Origin: Conus ventricosus
Lineage: Eukaryota; Mollusca; Gastropoda; Neogastropoda; Conidae
Length of the DNA: 64,000 nt
Direction of reading: 5' to 3'
Assembly (NCBI GenBank): GCA_018398815.1
Contig: CM031620.1
Span: 67,759,260-67,823,259, forward strand
Part shown: positions 10,905 to 23,200 of the stretch, piece by piece
How positions within the stretch are numbered: position 1 is the stretch's first letter
Layout of the letters: every line of letters begins with the position of its first letter
Program-made: the position numbers and the translations under genes
The notes under the pieces: generated by a model
Database searches by the model: none
Told to the model about the DNA's origin: nothing
What the model saw: the letters and a program-made list of their open reading frames with translations, nothing else

Positions 10905-11165
10905 CGTCAACCAGGCCCAAGAGATACAGACACCTGCAGTGTTGGTCAAGAAATTTGAGCAACACTCTAAGAGACGCATCCATAAGTAGATGAAACTCGA
11001 CTGTGTGGTCCCAGTCTTCGCAATTGAGCCCGTAGCAAACTCAACTCTGGGTAGGAGCCAGTCGGGCAGAAAAATCCCACATGACTCTCATGACAATCGA
11101 ACCCACGACCTCCCAGCCGGGAATCTGCGACACTAACCAGTTCACCATGGCGGCTGGTTCACTGA
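10905..11165 (-). mobile_element. tRNA-derived SINE
   Basis: On the minus strand, the head has a Pol III A box (TGGTGAACTGG, near 11143-11153) and a B box (GGGTTCGATT, near 11092-11101) at the right spacing. A conserved-looking body follows (TCTGCCCGACTGGCTCC). The tRNA cloverleaf is not intact, so this is a SINE head rather than a tRNA gene. Boundaries are approximate. Confidence 0.65.
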
Positions 11166-12480
11166 GACAAACATTGACATCATGATGTAACAGAACTGAT
11201 CCGTCAAAAAAACTTTGAGTCATGTGATGAGGAATTCATAGTACAGGCAGGAAGTTCAATCAAACTCAGAATTCAGAAATGGTAACGTGACCATTTCATT
11301 TTACCATCCTTTGTTTTCCACCGTAACATTCTGTTCATGTTCCACAATTTTACCTCCTGAAGAAATATGTCTCTCAAACACAGACTAGGCAGGAATTTTT
11401 CAAGTTCATGTCTGCCACAATATATTTTAGCACAGAATATTAGTAAGTCAAATAGTGTCTACTGACATACATTTTCAGCAACCCAAACTACCATGATACA
11501 TCTTGTTTACGCTTGTACATTTCACATACTTGCTTTTCAAATTTGATTTCTAGCTATGTCCAGCTCACACTGCTTGATCACAGTGGTAATTTTTTGCTCT
11601 CCAGAATGTTACCATCCTTTCACAAAATCAGATATGTTTAGGCCAAACAACTTGAAGATCATCCAGCCGAAACTGTTCCTCTTGAACAAATCATCACATA
11701 CTTGCATGAAACCTGCTCAGTGGTCCACAGACTCTTGTATGCATGAGTGTGTGAACGGTTGCTCATTAGCTACACATGCGTGCACACATAAACACATATA
11801 TCCACACATACGCAAACACATATGCAATCACAAACATGAAATACAAACGCATGAATATGTATACACATTATCTGAACTACACATTGGAAGAGTAACTGTG
11901 TTGAGATTGATTTGCTAAGTAATCTGAAAATGTTTTCCTGAACTGTGTGCAGAGTGATTATAACAACTACATACATTTACAAACAAATTCAAACTCTTAT
12001 GACAACTACATACATTTACACACATATTCAAACTCTTGTGAAGCATAAAGCATTGGTCATAGCTGAAGTATTAGTAATAATGCAGGCTTGATTTTGTATA
12101 ATTGCCCAGATAACGTTGGCAATACAAACACGCATACACACTCATACACACACACATGCACATACACATGCGTGCTCACAAACACATATATTGTCACATG
12201 CAAGCGATATTCATCTTTCAACCTAACTGTACAACAGAACCTCCCCCATTACTACGCAGAAGGGAATGAATATCTGTTACTATCTTCCTCCTTCACAAAT
12301 AAGTGGGTGATCGCATACAATAAAACTATTGAAAACCCCATGTATTGTATTTCTTCTTTTTCTCTTTTCATCTTTTTAATTATTGCTCAAATTTGTGAAT
12401 GGTGATTGATAAAAAACAAAACAATGAATACAAAAAAGTTAACAACTATCATCCCCCCTCTCTCTCTCACACATACACAG
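11166..12480. other. Unique AT-rich sequence, no gene recognised
   Basis: CACA-rich patches lie at about 11770-11830 and 12120-12190. A tract containing ACATACATTTACA is directly repeated near 11968 and 12005. No gene seen. Confidence 0.6.
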
Positions 12481-12487
12481 ATAGAGA

Positions 12488-13450
<963 letters not shown>

Positions 13451-13504
13451 GACTGTGAAACCCTAAAGGAACCAGGAAGGTGGGGAGGGAGGGAGGGACT
13501 CTGC

Positions 13505-13588
13505 GTGAGCCACAGTATGTATGTTAGATTAAATGTAATTTTAGAAGGAAACTTTCCTTTTAACTACACAGACTATACTGTGGCTCAC
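13505..13588. repeat. 14-bp perfect inverted repeat at the DIRS 3' side
   Basis: GTGAGCCACAGTAT at 13505-13518 is the reverse complement of 13575-13588. DIRS elements carry inverted terminal and internal complementary regions, so this may be the end of the element. Confidence 0.6.
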
Positions 13589-13603
13589 TAATGCAGAGCA
13601 GCA

Positions 13604-14783
13604 CTACCCGGAAGGAGGGCTCACCTGGTTAACGTCAGGAGGAGTGAGAAAAGCCAGGGCATGTGGCGGAGATGAGATGCTGAGCCACCACAGCTGAGGC
13701 AATACTCTTTGAACCATCCTCGTGCAGGCTGGAGATGTTGCGCAGGTAGAACTGAATGAAGGTGCCTGGGCAATGCAGCGTCCAGGACACACTGAATGCT
13801 GGCATTGTGGGTGACTGCCAGAGACAAGGCTCATGCTCTAATTTCATGGGTCTTGGTGAAAAGACAGCCAAATCTGCTTGAGGCCTCGTGTAAGCAGCTT
13901 TGATGACTTCTCTCAGCCATCGAGAGATTGATGAGTATCTGATGTCCTCCTTATAACTTTCATTGTAAGAGAGAAACAGGTGGTGCTGCTTCGAGCGAGA
14001 AGATTTCATCCGTTTTCGATACACTTGCAGGGCACGCACCGGACAGAGAGTGCGATCTTCATCGTCTGGGGCAAGGATAGAGGTCAGAGGATGAACGGAG
14101 ACAATAGGAGAAGGAGAAATCAGCGACTGGTTTTTGGCTATGAATTTGCGGAGGAACCAAAGCAACATCGAACCATCCAGTTCAAAGGGTATGTCTCCGG
14201 CAAGGCCACTAAGAGCATGGACTTCACAGCAGTGCCTCCCCGAAGCCAGAGAGACCAATTTAAAAGGCTGTCTTGGAGGAGAGTAACTTCAGAGAACACT
14301 AACAGATGGGCTCATAAGGAGGGAGCCTCAGGGAAGATAGGACTAGAAAGGTCCCACGCCGGGGTACAGCGGGGGGTATGGACCTCTTTTAGAGTGACTC
14401 CCCTGATGAGATCCCACAGGAGTGGGTCGTCCGCAAAGGAAAGGCCGCCTAACTGGCAGATGGTGGTGCAGATAGCAGCCCTGTGAACCCTCACAGAGGA
14501 CCTGTAACTTTTTTCTCAGATGAAAGAAAGGTGAGGTAGTTCGCTAACTCAAAGCGAGAGGGGAGTGGGGTGACACCGCATGGGAGAAGCACCAAGACAG
14601 CCAGCCGTTCCAGTGGACACTGTATACCCCTGAGTGCCCGGCCTGTGAGCTTGCTCTACAATGCCAATTACTGCAGGGAAAGCGCCTTGTGTAGACAGTG
14701 CATCCCGCACAGTAGCCAGGTGTGAAGGTTTAGCATGTCTGGGTTGCCGTGTGGAATGCCCGACCATGGCTGGAGCAGGGACC
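13604..14783 (-). pseudogene. DIRS tyrosine recombinase (broken)
   Basis: Two minus-strand segments, 14783-14275 (SSVRVHRAAICTT, QLGGLSFADDPLLWDLIRG) and 14258-13635, form the N-terminal and catalytic halves. In the second segment the candidate catalytic Arg is in LASGRHCCEVHAL (residue 8), and the catalytic Tyr is in FIQFYLRN (residue 171), preceded by a Trp at 159. The H-x-x-R box expected near residues 139-150 is disrupted by a frameshift; the following residues continue in another frame from about 13827. Family function: site-specific integration of a circular cDNA. As read it is inactive. Upstream it is separated from its RNase H neighbour only by LINE copy 3. Confidence 0.78.
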
Positions 14784-14794
14784 TTGTTGTCAGG
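14784..14794. repeat. Target-site duplication, low side of LINE copy 3
   Basis: TTGTTGTCAGG, identical to 19721-19731. Confidence 0.9.
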
Positions 14795-14991
14795 ATAAGA
14801 TAAGATAAAGATAATGTTGCTTATAGCCCAGCCGACCGCAAAGGGCCACATCAGGGCTGTCACCACGTTAAAATCAACTCACCAGTCATTTGAAAAAAAA
14901 AAAAAAAAAAACTTTCACACATCTCATTAAATGACATCGTCTAGAAACGCACCAGAAACTTCGTTAAAAATCTTTCTTCCGCAAAATCTTA

Positions 14992-16392
14992 CATCAGATG
15001 AAAAATGTTAATCTCTCTCAAAAACTCAAGGATCACGTCCGCGGGACATCCCTGAACAGGATCTTCATGGACTCCGCTGTAAAATGTTTGTGTCTCACAT
15101 CGTGCAAGTCCCAACACTCTAAAAGAACATGTTTCATTGTGAGTGGCGCATGACATGGAATGCACCACGGAGCTTCTTCACTCTTTAAAAGGTAGGAATG
15201 GGTAAAATACGAATGGCCGGTGTGCAGCCGGCACAGAACCGTTTCCTCTTTACGACCCCCCGACGTAGATGGGAGGAAGTCCTTAAGGTTTGGACGGATC
15301 TGAAAGAGTTTGTTACTCGTCTGTGTGTTCCATCCTCCTGCCAGAGGTCTCTCACATAATCTTTAATTTTGGGTTTCACATCTGAGCAGGGGATATAAAC
15401 GTTGGACAGTGTCTCTCTTGTGGCGTTCTTGGCTAAACGATCAACCATTTCGTTCCCGCCGATGCCAACATGACCAGGAACCCAAGCCAGACTAATGTTG
15501 TAACCGTCCGCTTTCAACTTGCTAAAAAGTTTAAAGAAATGTAAAAGTTCTGGATGCTGAAGGTTGCGGCCAGCTATGGCCTCCAAAGCTGACAGCGAAT
15601 CCGACAGAACCAGAAAGTCCCTCTTCGAAGAATGTGAGATTATCTTCAAAGCCAGAACCAGAGCAGTAAGTTCAGCAGATAAGACAGAAGCATCTGAATG
15701 TATATGTTCCAACAGTATCTGAGAAGGAGCCCCAGGGCAGTAGGCTGCACAGGCCACTCCATCTTCAGACTTGGAACCGTCAGTGAAAACTTTTTGATAG
15801 GATGGGAATTTCGAACAGAGGTCAGCATACAATGCCTTGTACGCCAGAGAGCTGGTAGACTCTTTGCGAAAAGCTGCAAGATCGAAACGAATCTCTGGTG
15901 TGAAAAAGGTCCACGGAGGTTGATCCGGAAACTTGGAAAAATCGGACACAACTCCTAGGTCTAGACCTGCATTCCGCACGTGAGGCCGCATACGAAGACC
16001 AAACGGCGGAATACATTTCGGGTTGTTTTCAAACTTACTTTGGAACGGAGGGTCAAAGACACAGTCATAGGCAGGATTCTGCGGTTCTGAGAACAGTCGG
16101 ATATAATAATTCGAATCAAAGACAGTTTCAGCCTGCGGTTGGACAGTGAAGGTTCACCTGCCTCTGCGTACAGGCTGTACACAGGGGTGGTGCGGAACGC
16201 TCCAAGACAGAGACGAAGCCCTTGATGGTGGATAGGGTCCAAGAGTTTGAGGTAAGACGATCTTGCAGAGCCGTACACAGCACAACCGTAGTCCAGTTTG
16301 GAACGGACCAAGGCTCTGTAGAGATGCAGCAAAGTTTTCTTGTCAGCGCCCCAGTCAGTGTGCGCTACGACCCGCAGAATATTCAGTGCTTT
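14992..16392 (-). pseudogene. LINE ORF2 C-terminal part (thumb, RNase H, CCHC-like tail), frameshifted
   Basis: The post-RT segment is recognised by KALNILRVVAHTDWGAD and SKLDYGCAVYGSA. RNase H follows in the frame 15991-15185: FTDGSKSEDG, LSAELTALVLAL, VLSDSLSAL and VPGHVGIGGNEMVDRLAK supply the expected Asp, Glu, Asp and His-Asp residues. After a frameshift near 15250 the C-terminus continues with EEAPWCIPCHAP and MKHVLLEC, a zinc-finger-like tail, and ends near 14992. The RNase H frame is the longest intact frame of this copy. Confidence 0.8.
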
Positions 16393-16419
16393 CCACGGCA
16401 AGGTCGCAACCCCCGGAGG
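16393..16419 (-). other. 27-bp copy of the LINE's own 5' terminus inside ORF2
   Basis: It matches 19694-19720 at 26 of 27 positions (minus strand begins CCTCCGGGGGTTGCGACC). On one side lies the pre-RT linker, on the other the post-RT thumb region. The sequence stands exactly where about 1 kb of RT is missing compared with copy 1. Confidence 0.85.
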
Positions 16420-17637
16420 GTTTGACAAAAGTGGCTGATTTGTTAGAAGAGGAGGAATTCTTTTCAATGGTGGAAGCAAGCAGATTAGCAACTGCTTTTT
16501 TCTCCGTTATTAAAGAGTCCGAAAACTTGAGATGGTTCACAGTGGGACAGGTGTTCTTGCCTTTGATTTTCTTAATGATGTTCCACACTTTTTTCTTGAA
16601 GTTTTCGATGTCAGCCTGGAGCAGAAGCTTCTCCAGGACCGACGTTTACTGATTTTAAAAGTGTGTCTCGATTTAGCACGGAGTTTCTGATGGGCTCGAG
16701 CGTTGGGACCCGAAGGTCGTTGGTATACCCACGCTGAGCCCGTTTTCGAACTTTGGAAATTTGTTGGCAGTCTGAATCGAACCAGGGTGTTTTGGCATTT
16801 GAAGTTTATCAGAAGACACTGGAATACAGGCTTTAGCACATTTGATCACAGTATTAGTCAGAGATTCGCTGGTCCGGACTCTGAAAAAAAATCAGTGTCC
16901 TGGAATTCCTTAGAAATTGTGGCTGCAAATAGATCCCAGTTTGCTTTCTTATAATTTAGATGTTGAGAGACAAAGACGTGTTCAGTTATACAGGTTGTAG
17001 AAGGACAGGGAAATGGTCACTTCCGTGCAGATCGTCATGGACAGACCACTCATAGTCCAGACCAGCGAGGGGTCACAAATCGACAAATCTAAACACGAAA
17101 GTGAACCTGTGGAAGAGTGGAGGTAAGTTGCAGATCCGTCGTTCAGACAACACAAATCCAAATCCGAAAGGACATCCTCAATTAGCAGACCTCTGGATGA
17201 CGTACTGACACTACCCCCAAAGAGGATTGTGACCGTTAAAGTCACCCAACAGCAAAAAAGGTCGAGGAAGTTCTCCTATCAGACTGATAAGGTCCTGACG
17301 ACAAACGGACAGAAGGTGGAAGATAAAGGGAACAGATTGTCACAGTCTTGTGGAGAGTGACTCTCGCAGCTACAGCCTGAAGGGAGGTAGACAGAGCGAC
17401 AGGACTATACAGCAAAGTTTTGTGTATGAGAAGGGCAACACCGCCCGACAGTCCCAACTGGATGGTTGTGCAGGTTTCGAAGAATATTAAAGCCAGAAAA
17501 AGTGAAGGTCTTCTGGCTTTGAATTTGGGTTTCCTGAAGAGCCACGACGGAAGGTTTTATAGATTGACACAGAAGCAGCAGCTCCTCGAAGTTGGAATTT
17601 AGTCCACGATATTCCAATGGAATACTGTACTATCCAT
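16420..17637 (-). pseudogene. LINE ORF2 N-terminal part (apurinic-type endonuclease), frameshifted
   Basis: The likely start is the ATG at 17637 in a CACCATGG context. Endonuclease motifs: SNFEELLLLCQSIKPSVVAL with QET (metal-binding Glu), and farther on LSICDPSLVW and EVTISL, where an SDH motif is expected but altered. A single-base loss in the opening WNIRGLN-like motif shifts the frame. The segment ends in the linker before RT (ENL...SSSSNKSATFVK), where the deletion begins. Function in the family: nicks the target strand to prime reverse transcription. Confidence 0.72.
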
Positions 17638-17663
17638 GGTGCAGAGGGCGAAAAGGAGAGAGA

Positions 17664-18967
17664 TCAAGTCATCTCCTCCTCAACGTCTGCTTCTAAAGGT
17701 GTAAATTTATTTGAGAGTTGTACCGGACTGTTTGCATCTTCAGACCTGCTGGCAGACTTGCCAACAGGTGAAGAAGGTCTGGATTTGGGAGACGGTGGAG
17801 GTTTCTTCCTCATCTCCACCATCTCCACACTGGATTGAACTCCCTGCCCGCACGGGCACTGGACAGAGGATTTGAGGTGGACTGCTGGTTTTTAAATCTG
17901 CCCAGCAGCAGATGTTGTAGACTGCTGGCAGTCTGAGGGTGGCGGTTTTTTGCCTCCACCAGGGCATTCACTTTGGGTTGGGAGGTGGTGGACCTGCTTC
18001 CACCAGAGTTGACAATTCTTCCTTGCAATGTCTTAGAAAACATGAATTCATCAGTCTGGCAGCAGACTGACCGAGTAGGAACTGTGGGAACTGTCTTTAC
18101 GGCCGAAGGATATGAAGAAGCTGTTGGCGTCTGACTGCCAACAACCTGTTTCCGGGCTTCAAAAAATGAGATTTCTTTTTCTGTTTTGATGCATTGTATA
18201 GTGGATTCCTGTATCCAAAGAGGACATTTTCTTGAAGAGGAGGGATGGTCGCCACCGCAGTTAGCACAATGTGCCGGGTCTTTACACGGCCCATCATGGG
18301 TTGCCTTGCAGCAAACACCGCACACCTCCTGCCCAGAACAGCGGTCTTTGACATGGCCAAACCTCTGGCATCTGAAGCACCTCAACGGGACGGAACATAC
18401 AACTGGACTCGAACGTTCAAGTAACCGACTTTGATGACCGGAGGCAGCACAGGGTTGCAGAATGTCAGAAAGAGGGTGTTGGTGGCCACTCTTTCTGCAC
18501 CTTTTTTCATCATCACCCTGTGCACCTCCGTCACACCCTGGATGCCAGTTCCGTCTTGATCTCTGCCTCTGAGACACCTGTTAAATCTCGGCAGCGAATA
18601 CTCCTTTCGACGAATTCAACTGTTTTATGGGAGTCACCCTGATCTCCCTGTCCACGAGCTTTGTTGCCCTCAGCAGCTGTTCGGATTGTTTTTTTTGATC
18701 TACATTGAATCAGAAACGAGCCATTCCGCAACCTTTTGATGGACTGAGGGTCACCTGCTAAACCTTGAAAGCCCTTCTGTATGGCGAAAGACTCAGAGCT
18801 GAAATGGGTCTTTCCTGCTCCGTCCCTTCCATCACAAGCCAGGAAGCCCAGAAACCTGTCCTCTGTCTTACCTCTACAGCGTCTGAATCACTATCTGAAT
18901 AAAGATCCCCTGAAATTTGGGATGCTGCCTTCCTCTTCTTTTTGGGGGGATGTTTTTTAGAAAAAGC
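17664..18967 (-). pseudogene. LINE ORF1 of copy 3 (gag-like), frameshifted
   Basis: The start is the ATG at 18967 (MAFSKKHPPKKKRKAA); the stop is at 17664-17666 after a tail ending EEEMT. The knuckles CFRCQRFGHVKDRC and CANCGGDHPSSSRKCP are clear at about 18380-18240. Frameshifts occur near 18780, 18550, 18390 and after 17880. The C-terminal Ser/Pro-rich tail, missing from copy 2, is present here. It ends 27 bases before the ORF2 start at 17637. Confidence 0.75.
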
Positions 18968-19720
18968 CATATTTATTTTATTATGTTTCATCTCTCCCTT
19001 ACCCACCCACCTTGGAGTCCAACTAAGGGGCCAGGGCCAAGAAACCAATGTCTTGACCCCTCCAGGCTTCAGGAGAGACATACGACAAACAGAAACCACC
19101 AACCCTATCCCCCCTGATCATGCTCAACTCCCGGGAACAGAGAGCTGAGCACTGCAGGGGTTCACTTGGCCAGCAGGGGAACTGCCTGTCTTGACCCAGC
19201 CCCAAGAAGGGGAGCCGATTAGTACACCCGGGCCAAAGTGTACTCCCTGTCTAGGAGAGGTCCGAGCCAAAGTGATGTGTTGAGAGCACCGGCCTCCTCA
19301 AGCACTGGCCCTCTCAATCACCAGGATCTCATCCCCCTCCGACACAGGTCGCACCGCACGCAAACGCGGCGGATCTTAAGGAGACCACAGAGAGAAAAGG
19401 AGTGTGGAAAAGAAGACTTGAAGGGGAGACGAAGATAGAAAAGGGCCAAATAAGAAAGGCAGAAAACAAGAAAAGGAGAAAGGCGGGTTACTCTTAGTCA
19501 GGATCCTCACCCTTAGCCTATCTGACATGGGAAGCCCTACCAGGGAATCAACTCCTTACCACGTTACGCTTAGGCCAGGCAGCATCTCGACTTCACAGGC
19601 CTAGAAGCAGTTTGAAAAAACCAGCCTATCTCCAAGTATTGATGCCCCCGCCAGCAAAGCCTAAGGGATCACTGGACCGCACAAGCCCTCCAACCACGAC
19701 AAGGTCGCAACCCCCGGAGG

Positions 19721-19731
19721 TTGTTGTCAGG
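19721..19731. repeat. Target-site duplication, high side of LINE copy 3
   Basis: TTGTTGTCAGG, identical to 14784-14794. Confidence 0.9.
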
Positions 19732-20874
19732 GTCAGCTTTATCGGAGGCTTGTGGGACAGGTGTAGCAGATCTGGAAACCACGCGTGGGCCGGCCAGCGG
19801 GGGCCACAAGGATCAGAGTGGCTAAATCTTCCCTCGCTTTCCGTAGAACTTTTCCCAGGATGGGAAATGGATGGCAGCATAGTCTATCCAAGTCTATCAG
19901 GCCCGACCATTGGATGGGATAGAGCATCCGAACTGGAGATACATGCTTGTTGATATAACAAGCCACGGTTGTGTTGTCCGTGTTGAGGAGAATGTGTTTC
20001 CCTGTCAGAAAGGGAAGAAACTCTGTAAGAGCTTGAAAAACCGCCTCCAGCTCCAGCAGACTGATGTGCCAGGAACTCATCTCCTTTGGCCACCGTCCGG
20101 CCGCCATCAGACAGCCCACGTGGGCCCCCCACCCGGAGGTGGACGTGTCCGTAACAGGTACTCCTGAGGAGAGGGAGGCATGATGGGAACTCCCTGGGGC
20201 AGCCAGGACTGGGAGTTCCACTGGGTCACTGAAGTTTGGAACCAATGACCGACAGGAACCAGAAGGTCCCACGACTGTGATGTTTGGAACCAATGCTTCC
20301 GAAATTGGCGCTGGAACTGGTGTTTGTGGAGCTGACCAAGAGGTACATGGGAGGCCAACAACTCCATCAACCCCAGAAGAGAGGCTAAGAGGACCTGAAG
20401 GTGTACTAGACGCTCAGGGGTAGGAGATATCAACCACCTTGTTGTGTCGAAAGACATGCCCAGGAATTGCTGCAACGAGGCGAGGTCCGACTTCTCCTCC
20501 TTGCGAACAAACACCAAGTCTTGACTGAGGTCTAGAACCTGGAGAGCTTGTTGGGAACACAGAGTGCTGGAGGAGGCCAGGAGAAGCCAAGCATTGAGAC
20601 AGGCCTGAGGCCAATTCCCCTCTTCTGAATGTGCATGCAAAGTTCCTGGGCAACCTTCGTGAACACCCACAGGGCTGGGGCCAGACCGAAGGGAAGGGCC
20701 CTGAACTGGAAGACCGCATCCCTCCAAATGAACCGGAGATACTTCCTGCCCCTGGTGGATCAGGAGGTGGAAGTATGCATCCTTCAGGCTGTTGGATACC
20801 GCCTAGTCGCCCAGGTGCATGGCATCTCAGATTGACATGGGATTTCCATCTGAAAGTGGAGATCTTGGAGGAAC
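19732..20874 (-). pseudogene. DIRS reverse transcriptase (C-terminal part) and RNase H
   Basis: RT remnants read YLRFIWRDAVFQFRALPFGL and WVFTKV at about 20745-20645, in two frames. Where DIRS RTs normally carry a YLDDW-type active site the sequence reads ACLNAWLLLASSS, so the catalytic aspartates are gone. RNase H lies in the frame 20293-19739: TSTSGWGAHVG, LLELEAVFQAL and LNTDNTTVACYI give the Asp, Glu and Asp residues. An internal deletion follows CYINK. The reading runs straight into the target duplication of LINE copy 3 and resumes with the recombinase beyond it. Confidence 0.75.
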
Positions 20875-20891
20875 CTGTTTAGAGGTCCAGA
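20875..20891. repeat. Target-site duplication, low side of the 507-bp-unit array
   Basis: CTGTTTAGAGGTCCAGA, identical to 22176-22192. Confidence 0.9.
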
Positions 20892-22175
20892 GCCGGTGGG
20901 CTCTGCAGTCATGAAATACGGGCTGGTACACCCATGGGGATGCTACTTTAAGGCTGTTATGAGCTGCATCCTGTAGTCTAATTTACCTCTGTTCAGGAGC
21001 AGTTATGTCCCTTGATATCTTAATGGAGTGTCCTGCGCGTGCCTGTACCCATCGTCAACACAGCGCAGGCCTCCAAGGGTGGTACAGGACTGCTCTAAAG
21101 GCAGGTGAAGACAGTGCTTCTCTGGGTCCTCCCCAGCACCTTCGGGTGTTTCTTTTTCTTCTTTGCCTCAACTAGGCTGACCCTGGAGAAAGGTCCAGTG
21201 ACGGTGAGGAAAGACCCACTGACCACAGGGAAAGTCCTGTTGACAGTGGGAAAGACTACAACTTTGGATTCTCTCTGAGGGCACATAAGACCATATGGCG
21301 AAAGCTTGGCTGTGTCTGGAGTGGCACTGTCTTCATCTGTCCGTGGGCAGGGGTGGTTGGGTCTGTGGGGAGTGCTCGCAGCTGGAGGGTGGTTTTTTTC
21401 GCCGGTGGGCTCTGCAGTCATGAAATACGGGCTGGTACACCCATGGGATGCTACTTTAAGGCTGTTATGAGCTGCATCCTGTAGTCTAATTTACCTCTGT
21501 TCAGGAGCATTATGTCCCTTGATATCTTAATGGAGTGTCCTGTGCGTGCCTGTACCCATCGTCAAACACAGCGCAGGCCTCCAAGGGTGGTACAGGACTG
21601 CTCTAAAGGCAGGTGAAGACAGTGCTTCTCTGGTCCTCCCCAGCACCTTCGGGTGTTTCTTTTTCTTCTTTGCCTCAACTAGGCTGACCCTGGAGAAAGG
21701 TCCAGTGACGGTGAGGAAAGACCCACTGACCACAGGGAAAGTCCTGTTGACAGTGGGAAAGACTACAACTTTGGATTCTCTCTTGAGGGCACATAAGACC
21801 ATATGGCGAAAGCTTGGCTGTGTCTGGAGTGGCACTGTCTTCATCTGTCCGTGGGCAGGGGTGGTTGGGTCTGTGGGAGTGCTCGCAGCTGGAGGGTGGT
21901 TTTTTTCGCCGGTGGGCTCTGCAGTCATGAAATACGGCTGGTACACCCATGGGGATGCTACTTTAAGGCTGTTATGAGCTGCATCCTGTAGTCTAATTTA
22001 CCTCTGTTCAGGAGCAGTTATGTCCCTTGATATCTTAATGGAGTGTCCTGTGCGTGCCTGTACCCATCGTCAACACAGCGCAGGCCTCCAAGGGTGGTAC
22101 AGGACTGCTCTAAAGGCAGGTGAAGACAGTCTTCTCTGGGTCCTCCCCAGCACCTTCGGGTGTTTCTTTTTCTTT
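20892..22175 (+). mobile_element. Non-coding retroposon: 2.5 head-to-tail units of about 507 bp
   Basis: The landmark CGGTGGGCTCTGCAG recurs at 20894, 21403 and 21910, giving units of 509 and 507 bp that are almost identical. The insert starts mid-unit at 20892, runs through two full units, and ends at 22175 after a CGGGTGTTTCTTTTTC end. The same unit end borders the single copies at about 38365 and 27757. A 17-bp perfect target duplication flanks it inside the DIRS RT gene. No protein is encoded; the ORFs are incidental. A fixed 3' end, truncated 5' end and long duplication indicate target-primed retroposition of a multimeric RNA. I found no Pol III boxes and no hammerhead core in it. Confidence 0.85.
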
Positions 22176-22192
22176 CTGTTTAGAGGTCCAGA
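22176..22192. repeat. Target-site duplication, high side of the 507-bp-unit array
   Basis: CTGTTTAGAGGTCCAGA, identical to 20875-20891. Confidence 0.9.
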
Positions 22193-22419
22193 ACTGTCCT
22201 CCAACCCCCAGAAATTTTGGGGACCACAAAGATTCGGCCATAATATCCCGGAGAGAAACAGGAAATGACCTCCTCTGTCGCCCTTTTGGCTAAAAGCGAA
22301 GGACCTCCTGGTCTAAGACCTGAGAGGCCTGGGAGCCCTGAGGAGGAGTGAAAGAAGGGGGAATGGCATGCGTGGGGCCTTTCAGAACCCCATGGAAGGC
22401 AAAACCCCAACCTGAACAC
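22193..22419 (-). pseudogene. DIRS reverse transcriptase, N-terminal fragment
   Basis: The minus-strand frame ends with PGYYGRIFVVPKISGGWRTV, the characteristic opening of DIRS RT (Y.R.F.VPK..GGWR). It is cut by the 507-bp-unit array and resumes below 20875 with RFLQDLHFQMEIP. The upstream part of the frame is not recognisable. Confidence 0.75.
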
Positions 22420-22429
22420 CTGCAGGGCC

Positions 22430-23200
22430 CACTGGCTTGTGGGAAGCCGTTTCCAGGAATCGAGTCGCCGGACAGACTGCCCACAGGGTTGCCTGTGGAG
22501 GGTAATGGACCCAGGTCGGGGTTAGTCACTGGGGGTGAACTGGCTTCAAAGGGGCAGGCTTTTGGCTCTGAAGCTGGGAGCCTGATTGGCCTTGGCGGGT
22601 TGTCTAGCCCTTGACCCTTTATGCCCGAAGGATCTGCAGGCCTTGGCCTGTGGAGTTCCCTGGGAAGAGGTAGCCGGAGCAGGGCACGTCCCTGTGGGGC
22701 GAGGGGGACCCGAGTAAAGGGGCGAGCCTCCTTATTTCGCCTGGCTCCGACATTTGCCTAACATGGTTCCCAAAAGAGAACCAAACAGGCAAGGCTCAAA
22801 GAGAGGCTCAGGAGGGAAGACGCAACCAAAGGGCCCAAAGGGAAAGGGCATCCCGCCTTGCCAAAACCCAAATTTTAGGTGCGGGCCCGCAAAACACCCC
22901 TAAATATTTTCAGCCCTTCGAAAAAGGGCCACGATGGCGAATGGGTCAAGGGGACGGGGGAGAAAGGACTCAAACCGGGTCCTTAAGGGCGGACACCAGA
23001 CCTCCCAAGAAGGAGCCATCACCCAAACCGCCCCAGACCCCTCCTTGCAATCTCCTCCCAATCCGGAGCAGCCCGAGAGCACCCCGGTGCGAACCAAGAC
23101 CCTCCTGCAAAAGGGGGAGGTCCCTTGGGAAAGGGAGGGGGGAGTTTGCGATCGGTCACAGGAAAAGGCCTACTACGAATGGGAGCTTCTCCGGTTTAAA
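22430..23200. other. G/C-homopolymer-rich segment, no gene recognised
   Basis: The DIRS gag would be expected here on the minus strand, but no knuckle or other motif is visible. From about 22800 the sequence shows inflated G, C and A runs like block A, suggesting poor consensus. Confidence 0.5.

Larger units (their letters stand above)
14795..19720 (-). mobile_element. I/Nimb-like LINE, copy 3: end to end, RT region deleted
   Basis: A 4,926-bp insertion into the DIRS element with a perfect 11-bp target duplication on both sides. The 5' terminus is at 19720 and the 3' end at 14795 with a TATCTTATCTTATC-like tail (14795-14810, read on minus), typical of I/Nimb elements. Contents from 5' to 3': UTR, ORF1, endonuclease, a junction at 16393-16419, thumb/connection region, RNase H, C-terminal zinc-finger-like segment, and 3' UTR. 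Compared with copy 1, about 1 kb including the RT catalytic box is absent. Its ends define the family in this window. Confidence 0.92.

Noticed and set aside
13980..14486. Plus-strand 168-residue ORF
   Set aside because: It is the antisense shadow of the DIRS tyrosine recombinase on the minus strand.
20892..22175. Hammerhead ribozyme in the 507-bp unit
   Set aside because: I looked on both strands for CTGANGA followed by GAAA. The nearest strings (CTGAGGG...GAAA on plus, CAGATGA and TTGACGA on minus) each break the core and are not shared by the units.
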